Shown here: positions 6,393-11,046 of the stretch, in pieces
Position numbering within the stretch: position 1 is the stretch's first letter
Layout: each line of letters begins with the position of its first letter
DNA from: UBA7937 sp034419095
GTDB lineage: Bacteria > Chloroflexota > Anaerolineae > UBA7937
NCBI GenBank assembly: GCA_034419095.1
Contig: DAOULQ010000121.1
Span: 1-11,046 of the forward strand
Length of the DNA: 11,046 nt
Direction: 5' to 3'
The notes under the pieces: model-generated
The model's database searches: none
Seen by the model: the letters and a program-made list of their open reading frames with translations, nothing else
What the model was told of the DNA's origin: nothing
Program-made: the position numbers and the translations under genes

Positions 6393-7273
6393 TAGGAGGC
6401 CACCCTCCCCTTATCGATTCGCAGGCCGTCCCAGATACCGCGCAAATAGGACGGCATCCTTCGAGGGTTGCCCTTGAAGGTCTCGCGGAGGAGGACCCAA
6501 ACCACGTAGATTGAGAGGGACACAGAAGGGAAGGCATAGTATTTGTGATAGAAGGGTACAATATGCCTGCCCAAGTAATACCACTTGGTGTCAGGGTCCT
6601 CTTCCGTGCTGGCGGAGACCTTGTGCCAGATCTTGGCTGTGGGGATGTACAGACACTCATACCCCTCCCGTCTGGCGCGCTCGCAGAAGTCCAGATCTTC
6701 GTGATACATGAAGTAGGCTTCATCAAAAAGACCGATGGCGCGAAAGACCTCCGCCTTCACCATCATCCCACATCCGGTGATATAGTCGATCTTTCTAGGG
6801 CGATCATAGGCTGGACCGTCTTTCCGACCGTAGCCTAGTATACCTATACCGGGAGGAAACCTTCGGCGTACCCCTCCAGCAAACCATACTCGCTCTGGAT
6901 CATGGTAGTAATAGATCTTGGGGCTTAGAACCCCCGCTCTAGGATAGGCCTCTCCCGCGTTCAGTAGCTCTACCAACAACTCTCTATCCACAATTGTATC
7001 GTTATTCAGGAGAAGAACCCACTTTGCCCCCTTTTCCAAAGCCCTTTGGATGCCGATATTGATGGCTGCCGCATAGCCTAGGTTCTCTGGGTTGACAAGC
7101 AGATCGATAGTGGGGAATGCGCTATGGATCCTCTCTGGCGAACCGTCGTGAGAGCCGTTATCCACCACCACGATTCGAGGTCGGACATGGCGAAGAGCAT
7201 TCACAGACCGAAGACACTCTATCGTGTCTTCTGCGTTATTCCAGTTGAGAATGATGACGTAAACCTCTTCCAT
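6392..7273 (-). CDS. family 2 glycosyltransferase (GT-A, rhamnosyltransferase-like)
   Basis: The 293-residue protein follows the GT2 pattern of inverting nucleotide-sugar enzymes. It has IILNWNN (7-13) at the first strand, VVVDNGSHDGS (35-45) at the nucleotide site, LLLNNDT (87-93) at the DxD-like metal position, TGCGMMV (166-172), and HEDLDFCER (191-199) with the likely catalytic base. Spacing and motifs resemble the WbbL/rhamnosyltransferase-type group, but the sugar is not certain. A weakly hydrophobic segment near 250-263 may lie against the membrane. The frame extends upstream to a TTG at 7402, but those 43 residues look non-coding and overlap the upstream gene, while MEEVYVIILN matches the usual family N-terminus; hence the ATG at 7273. 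Its ribosome site is weak (GGGG within a palindrome at 7280-7289). An 83-nt gap separates it from the upstream gene. Confidence 0.88.
   Translation of the reverse strand: MEEVYVIILNWNNAEDTIECLRSVNALRHVRPRIVVVDNGSHDGSPERIHSAFPTIDLLVNPENLGYAAAINIGIQRALEKGAKWVLLLNNDTIVDRELLVELLNAGEAYPRAGVLSPKIYYYHDPERVWFAGGVRRRFPPGIGILGYGRKDGPAYDRPRKIDYITGCGMMVKAEVFRAIGLFDEAYFMYHEDLDFCERARREGYECLYIPTAKIWHKVSASTEEDPDTKWYYLGRHIVPFYHKYYAFPSVSLSIYVVWVLLRETFKGNPRRMPSYLRGIWDGLRIDKGRVAS
6395..6408 (-). promoter_or_regulatory. Shine-Dalgarno of the methyltransferase gene held in a hairpin
   Basis: On the minus strand GGAGG (6408-6404), 11 nt before the ATG, can pair with CCTCC (6399-6395) around a GTGG loop. The paired bases are the last codons of the family 2 glycosyltransferase gene. 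Ribosomes finishing that gene would open the stem, which suits translational coupling through the TAATG overlap. The stem is short, so this is a possibility rather than a demonstrated switch. Confidence 0.4.
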
Positions 7274-7279
7274 GCTATG

Positions 7280-7289
7280 CCCCGCGGGG
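7280..7289. repeat. 10-bp palindrome at the ribosome site of the family 2 gene
   Basis: CCCCGCGGGG is a perfect loopless palindrome centred about 11 nt upstream of the ATG at 7273. Its GGGG half is the only Shine-Dalgarno-like sequence there. It could bind a dimeric protein, or could simply be GC-rich sequence. Confidence 0.35.
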
Positions 7290-7291
7290 TC

Positions 7292-7313
7292 TTCAAGAGT
7301 ACATGACACCTGG
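7292..7313 (-). promoter_or_regulatory. 22-nt element resembling the Kelch gene promoter core
   Basis: Read on the minus strand, this stretch matches plus-strand 83-104 at 19 of 22 positions, including 11 identical bases at the start (CCAGGTGTCAT). In the first copy it contains the -10 box TATAAT; here the equivalent hexamer is TGTACT and no good -35 box is visible. Both copies lie within about 60 nt upstream of a start codon. It may be a shared protein site or a chance match. Nothing else stands out in the 83-nt gap 7274-7356. Confidence 0.3.
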
Positions 7314-7356
7314 CCACCCACCCCTGGGAGTGACTCTGTTATCCTCCGAGAGCAAC

Positions 7357-8559
7357 TTATAAGGCATAGATTTTGCTGAAATCGCGGATCAGCACATCCC
7401 AATAGTACTTTTCGCGCAACTCTTGGGCGGCCTGAGCCATAGCATATGCGCGGTCTTCATCGGCAAGGAGGCCTAAAAGACCGTCAGCCAGCGCTTCTGC
7501 ATCGCCAGGCTCCACCAAGATGCCCGCCAGACCATTTCCTAGATACTCTGACCGGTCGCCGACATCGCCGGTAACCACCGGCACCCCTACCGCCAAACTC
7601 TCCATGATCTTGAGAGGCGATCGAGCCCGCGCCACCGGATCATCCATCACCGGATCGACTGAAATATCCCCCATCGCCAGGTAATAGGGAGCGATCTCAG
7701 GGTTCACTCGGCCCAGGAGAAATGCCTTCCCTTCAAGGCCTATCTTGGGGATCATATTTCGCAAGGTCTCAAGGTCCTCTCCACCTCCGACCAAGATGAG
7801 TCTGGCTGTGCACAGGCGTTCGGATACCTTTGCAAATGCCTGGAGGAGCAACTGCAAAGGGTGGCTGGCTAGACTGATGCTGCCGAGATAGACTACCACC
7901 TTGTGGTTCTCTAGACCAAGGCTGCTCTTCAACTTGGAGATGTATTCAGGGTCCAGTCCGGTAAAGCGAGCCCTGTCGATGCCGTTAGGTACACGGACGA
8001 TACGTTCCGGTGGATAACCCAAGCCGATGATGCGTTCCCTAAGGAAACGGGTATTGACCGTCAACCCCCGGGTGTATCTGGGCAGCCCGTTTTCAAATAG
8101 AGCCAGCACCTCCTTTTGCCAGTTGCCAGAAACGCGGTTAGATTCGGCTTCGTAATCGTCGCAGTCCAGATAGAGTGGCTTTCGCCGTAAGAACTTTGCC
8201 GCTATGAGGGCGGCCATGCCGTTGATCGGCTGTGGCTTTCCCAGGTGAAATAGGTCAGTGTTGGCACCGAGGGCCTTCGATGTCAATCGCAAAGTGGACA
8301 GGGACGCAACCCACATCAGAACCAAAGGATGGTAGTAGAGCCTTCGATCGCCCACCTGGCGAACGTGCATTTGGCCCACATAGCTGATCTGTACCCCGTT
8401 GAGGCTAAATAAGCGGGGATATACCGTGGCAAAACTGGGGTGTAGAGCCAGGATCTTCACCTCATGGCCCAGCCTGACAAGTTCTTTGGCGATGGGAAAA
8501 TAGCGGCCTAGACCGGAGGGGTACTCCAGGCTCTGTGTAAGCAGAAGGGTTATCCTCAT
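7357..8559 (-). CDS. family 4 glycosyltransferase (GT-B fold)
   Basis: This 400-residue protein has two Rossmann-like halves. The N-terminal half (MRITLLLTQS, with PSGLGRYFPIAKELVRLGHEV at 14-34) has the glycine-rich acceptor-side loop of GT4 enzymes. The hinge RVPNGID (189-195) and the C-terminal donor domain follow: VVVYLGSISL (221-230), ARLILVGGGED (252-262), SPLKIMESLAVGVPVV (314-329). Lys317 and Glu320 occupy the usual nucleotide-sugar contact positions, but the first Glu of the common EX7E motif is replaced (Ala312). Family knowledge suggests a retaining cytoplasmic enzyme using a nucleotide-activated sugar; donor and acceptor are unknown. It overlaps the upstream GT4 gene by 4 nt (8556-8559) and has only a weak ribosome site (AAGAG), so it probably depends on coupling. 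Confidence 0.88.
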   Translation of the reverse strand: MRITLLLTQSLEYPSGLGRYFPIAKELVRLGHEVKILALHPSFATVYPRLFSLNGVQISYVGQMHVRQVGDRRLYYHPLVLMWVASLSTLRLTSKALGANTDLFHLGKPQPINGMAALIAAKFLRRKPLYLDCDDYEAESNRVSGNWQKEVLALFENGLPRYTRGLTVNTRFLRERIIGLGYPPERIVRVPNGIDRARFTGLDPEYISKLKSSLGLENHKVVVYLGSISLASHPLQLLLQAFAKVSERLCTARLILVGGGEDLETLRNMIPKIGLEGKAFLLGRVNPEIAPYYLAMGDISVDPVMDDPVARARSPLKIMESLAVGVPVVTGDVGDRSEYLGNGLAGILVEPGDAEALADGLLGLLADEDRAYAMAQAAQELREKYYWDVLIRDFSKIYAL

Positions 8560-9701
8560 CTCTTGTAGCCAGGACGGTCTGTCGCTAACTCCTCAATCAG
8601 ATGCACCAGCTTTATCCAGGAGAAAGTGTCTTTGTCCTCAGCGATCTTCGTGGCAAAGGGGGTCTCTAGTTCCTCTTCGAAATATCGGAGAATCGCTTCT
8701 GCCAAGGCGGAACTATTTTTAGGAGGCACCACGAGACCCGTCTCTCCATTGCGGACCACCTCGGCCAGCCCGCCGGCACTGGTAACGATAACCGGTTTAC
8801 CAAAAGCGTAGGCCATTTGCAGAACGCCGCTTTGGGTTGCTTCCAGGTAGGGAAGCACCACAACGTTGGCCGCTGAAAAATAGAGGCCCACCTCTTCATT
8901 GGGGATATAAGCGTTGATCATAGAGACATGCTCTCTTATCCCCAAGCGATCGATGATCTCCTCATAGGGTTGCTCCTCCTCCCAGAACTCTCCCACAATC
9001 AATAGCCTCAACGGCATACGATCGAGCACCTGAGGCATGGCCTTGAGAAGGTAGTGAAGCCCCTTATACCGTCGAATGAAGCCGAAGAAAAGGATGGTTT
9101 TTTCCTCACCGCTGATCCCCAGCCGCCTCTTGGCCTCCTCGTGGGAAGGGGTGTAGAGGTCAAACATGTCGTAAGTGGGAAGGAATGTCTTTCTTATATC
9201 CCCTCGGGGAAGCACAGAGCGGAGTTGCGCGTAGTCTTCATCGGACATAACGATGAAATAATCGCCAGTGAGAAGGACGTTACGGGCGAAGAGAAAATCG
9301 AAGGGGCCTCCATCTGGGGGGGTGATGTGGTGGCAGATGAACAATATCTTGCTCGCAGTGAACCGCTTCACTAAGGAGGAGATAGTCATCAACATGGGAG
9401 TCCAAAAGGGAACCCACCATTGCAAGATGACCACTTGGGGCCGCTCTTCCCTTATCCGCTTGAAGGCCCTGAGCCAGGTAAACGGGTTAAGCGGACGAAG
9501 GAGGTACTCGCAGTCCGTCCTGAGAAGGTGAGTACTGGGGTCCTTCTCTGGGTTGCCTGGGAACAGGAGCCGAGGATAAGGCTTACTGAAGGAGTAGAAG
9601 CATACATCGTGGGATCGCCGCAGGTAAGTGACCAGCATGGTGGTGAAGTGAGCGATCCCCCCGCGATAGGGATAGGTCGGGCCGATCACACAGAACTTCA
9701 C
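8556..9701 (-). CDS. family 4 glycosyltransferase (GT-B fold), GTG start
   Basis: The product has 381 residues, a typical GT4 length. The N-terminus MKFCVIGPTYPYRGGIAHFT (1-20) carries the glycine-rich loop near the acceptor site. The donor domain shows ILFFGFIRRYKGLHYLLKA (203-221), LRLLIVGEFW (231-240) and LPYLEATQSGVLQMAYAFG (283-301), then PVIVTSAGGLAEVV (303-316). In the EX7E position it has Glu287 and Gln295; the 'QSG' form is common in one GT4 subgroup. It is probably a retaining cytoplasmic glycosyltransferase; the sugar cannot be named. The GTG start at 9701 is supported by the conserved N-terminus and by GGAGG (9711-9715) at a 9-nt distance. The start overlaps the upstream stop by 4 nt. 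With the next gene it forms a pair of unlike GT4 enzymes, presumably adding successive residues. Confidence 0.88.
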   Translation of the reverse strand: MKFCVIGPTYPYRGGIAHFTTMLVTYLRRSHDVCFYSFSKPYPRLLFPGNPEKDPSTHLLRTDCEYLLRPLNPFTWLRAFKRIREERPQVVILQWWVPFWTPMLMTISSLVKRFTASKILFICHHITPPDGGPFDFLFARNVLLTGDYFIVMSDEDYAQLRSVLPRGDIRKTFLPTYDMFDLYTPSHEEAKRRLGISGEEKTILFFGFIRRYKGLHYLLKAMPQVLDRMPLRLLIVGEFWEEEQPYEEIIDRLGIREHVSMINAYIPNEEVGLYFSAANVVVLPYLEATQSGVLQMAYAFGKPVIVTSAGGLAEVVRNGETGLVVPPKNSSALAEAILRYFEEELETPFATKIAEDKDTFSWIKLVHLIEELATDRPGYKR

Positions 9702-11046
9702 GACTCTCTTCCTCCGGTATGGCTACCGTATTCGATTTCGAATACAGTCACCCCCCTTTGAGCGTAGATCTCCTGATAGATCGGGCTTCTGGCAAAGATC
9801 TCAGCCTCCATCTGTCCTCCCTGCTGGCCTATGTAAACGTGGGTGATGCCATATCTTTCAAGGACGGACAGCGTATCTGGTGATTCTATCCGTTTCAGAT
9901 CGATGCCTGCAAGGGCGTAAATCTCGTCGAAATCGGCTTCTTCTATGCGTTCCCACATATAGTTGATGGGGGGAACACTGTTCTCCCTCCCGGTCCATAA
10001 AGGGATCCACCACCCGGCGTCAGAGCCCACGATGACTCCCCCCTCGCCGCTGGCGGAGAAGGAGTTCACCAAGAACTTGGCGTTCGGAGGTGTGTTTGCC
10101 GCGATCCAATCCAGGGCTTCCGCATCGGCTGAGCGCACCAACATGTAGGAACTATTCAGGGGAGCGAGTGCGTTTAGAGTGCCTACTAGGGTGGCCCCCA
10201 ACACTAGGACAACTAGAACCGCTCGGTCCCCAGACCTTTCCATATCAAGGGTCTCGATCAGACGGGCGAAGAAAAGTCCGGCCAAGATGGAAAGGGGCAA
10301 ATAGGCTGCGATGAGGACGGCGAAGTAGTTGACGAGACCTGTGCCTGGCAACCCTAATCGGTAAGCGTTCGCCGCCAAGCAGAGAACCGCTGTCCAGAGC
10401 ACCACGAGAATGCCCCCCTTTTCCCTTCGGAGGAAGGCCAACGCTGTACCGAGAAGGGCAAGCCCTCCGAGCGGATAATTCACATAGGGCGCTATTCCGG
10501 GAAAGGCGAAGTAGAGATCAAGGTGTTCCTGACTGAATTGGACAGGCGGTGAGATGTAATTAGGTAGCAGGTTGATCGAGAGGTTCACCAGCCAGGGCGT
10601 GGTGAGGAGGGCCGCTCCGAAAGCGACCGTGACCATCCGGAAGAGGAGCAGACCACCACTCCGCCTCTCAACCACCAGACTCCAGATCAGGTAGATGAGT
10701 GCGAAGGTCAAGTAATAGACCACGACCAAGTAATGGGTCAAGATCAAACCCGCTAGGGCCACGGTGGCAAGAATCCAAGATCGCAGAGTCCATCGCTCAC
10801 CTTCGAGGCTATCGATCAAAAAGATCATCGCCACTGGCAAGATGATTTGTCCAGCCAACTGCGTATAACGGCCCCAGTTCACGTAGTAGAGAGGCATGGC
10901 TGAGAAAAGGCCGGTAATGAGGGATGCGATGAGCCCAGCCCAGCGGTTCTTAACCAACCGTGCCGTCAGGAGATAGGCTGCGAGAATAGACAAAGCGTTG
11001 AGAATCTGCCCCACGATTATCACCGCCTCGATTACCTCCACCCCCG
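9698..11046 (-). CDS. polytopic GT-C-like membrane protein, N-terminus cut by window edge
   Basis: About 448 C-terminal residues are present and the frame stays open to the window end, so the true start lies outside. Counting from the valine codon at 11041, residues 1 to about 290 hold some eight to ten hydrophobic helices. About 300-447 form a soluble domain with DAEALDWIAANTPPNAKFLV (306-325) and a predicted nucleotide-free alpha/beta look. The loop VNWGRYTQLAGQ (54-65), followed by more helices, resembles large bacterial membrane proteins classed with GT-C glycosyltransferases or DUF6541-like proteins. The catalytic first loop that would decide this is missing from the window. A role in transferring sugars from lipid donors outside the membrane is therefore only inferred. 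The stop overlaps the GT4 start by 4 nt, placing it at or near the head of the same operon; its promoter is not visible. Confidence 0.75.
   Translation of the reverse strand, partial: GVEVIEAVIIVGQILNALSILAAYLLTARLVKNRWAGLIASLITGLFSAMPLYYVNWGRYTQLAGQIILPVAMIFLIDSLEGERWTLRSWILATVALAGLILTHYLVVVYYLTFALIYLIWSLVVERRSGGLLLFRMVTVAFGAALLTTPWLVNLSINLLPNYISPPVQFSQEHLDLYFAFPGIAPYVNYPLGGLALLGTALAFLRREKGGILVVLWTAVLCLAANAYRLGLPGTGLVNYFAVLIAAYLPLSILAGLFFARLIETLDMERSGDRAVLVVLVLGATLVGTLNALAPLNSSYMLVRSADAEALDWIAANTPPNAKFLVNSFSASGEGGVIVGSDAGWWIPLWTGRENSVPPINYMWERIEEADFDEIYALAGIDLKRIESPDTLSVLERYGITHVYIGQQGGQMEAEIFARSPIYQEIYAQRGVTVFEIEYGSHTGGRES
9711..9715 (-). promoter_or_regulatory. ribosome binding site fixing a GTG start
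   Basis: GGAGG on the minus strand lies 9 nt before the GTG at 9701, inside the end of the preceding reading frame. It supports the non-ATG start of the GT4 gene. Confidence 0.7.

Noticed and set aside
7274..7356. Possible internal promoter before the GT2 gene
   Set aside because: The best -10-like hexamer (TGTACT) has only 4 of 6 consensus bases and no acceptable -35 box at 16-18 nt.
7274..7402. Upstream TTG start adding 43 residues to the GT2 protein
   Set aside because: The extension overlaps the upstream GT4 gene, has no ribosome site at the TTG, and the ATG matches the usual GT2 N-terminus.
1..11046. CRISPR arrays, tRNA or rRNA genes, insertion sequences, attachment sites
   Set aside because: Reading both strands I saw no spaced direct repeats, cloverleaf-like segments, transposase-like proteins or terminal inverted repeats. 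The window is almost wholly covered by the genes listed.

Overview
This window looks like part of a surface-glycan gene cluster from an uncultured bacterium, most plausibly a Chloroflexota (Anaerolineae-like) lineage. That placement is an inference from protein style: a LuxR-type HTH joined to a Kelch propeller, a secreted protein with repeated 'LPAV...WN..(I/L)(S/N)(V/I)QN(I/V)GS' units, a protein tail ending 'YRIFIPAVEL', and many GT-C-like membrane proteins with soluble C-terminal domains. No marker gene is present to confirm it. The DNA is moderately GC-rich and densely coding, with no RNA genes, CRISPR or mobile elements that I can see.

Layout. At the left, one plus-strand gene (135-1388) with a clear sigma70-type promoter encodes a membrane-tethered regulator: N-terminal LuxR-type HTH, one transmembrane helix, then a six-unit Kelch domain predicted to lie outside the cell. 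Everything else is on the minus strand and converges on this gene. A terminator hairpin at 1473-1499 ends the minus-strand transcript.

Reading the minus strand in its own direction (right to left), the order is: a truncated polytopic GT-C-like membrane protein (9698-11046), two GT-B family 4 glycosyltransferases (8556-9701, 7357-8559), a family 2 glycosyltransferase (6392-7273), a zinc-ribbon SAM methyltransferase (5457-6392), a family 39-type membrane glycosyltransferase (3964-5460), a polytopic LPG_synthase_TM/AglD-type protein (2951-3967), and a secreted four-repeat protein (1523-2866). Four junctions overlap by 4 nt (TCAT or TCAC on the plus strand) and one by 1 nt, so most of these genes are probably translationally coupled. 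Exceptions are an 83-nt gap before the family 2 gene and an 84-nt gap before the secreted protein. The latter gap holds a near-consensus promoter.

Working model (inference): the cytoplasmic GT4 and GT2 enzymes build an oligosaccharide, probably on a lipid carrier. The methyltransferase may decorate or cap it. The multi-pass proteins may transfer sugars from lipid-linked donors outside the membrane or help move intermediates. The secreted Ser/Thr/Asn-rich repeat protein can be transcribed separately, at a level suited to an abundant surface protein, and is a candidate partner or acceptor for the glycan. The Kelch regulator could sense the cell surface, but nothing in the sequence links it to these promoters directly.
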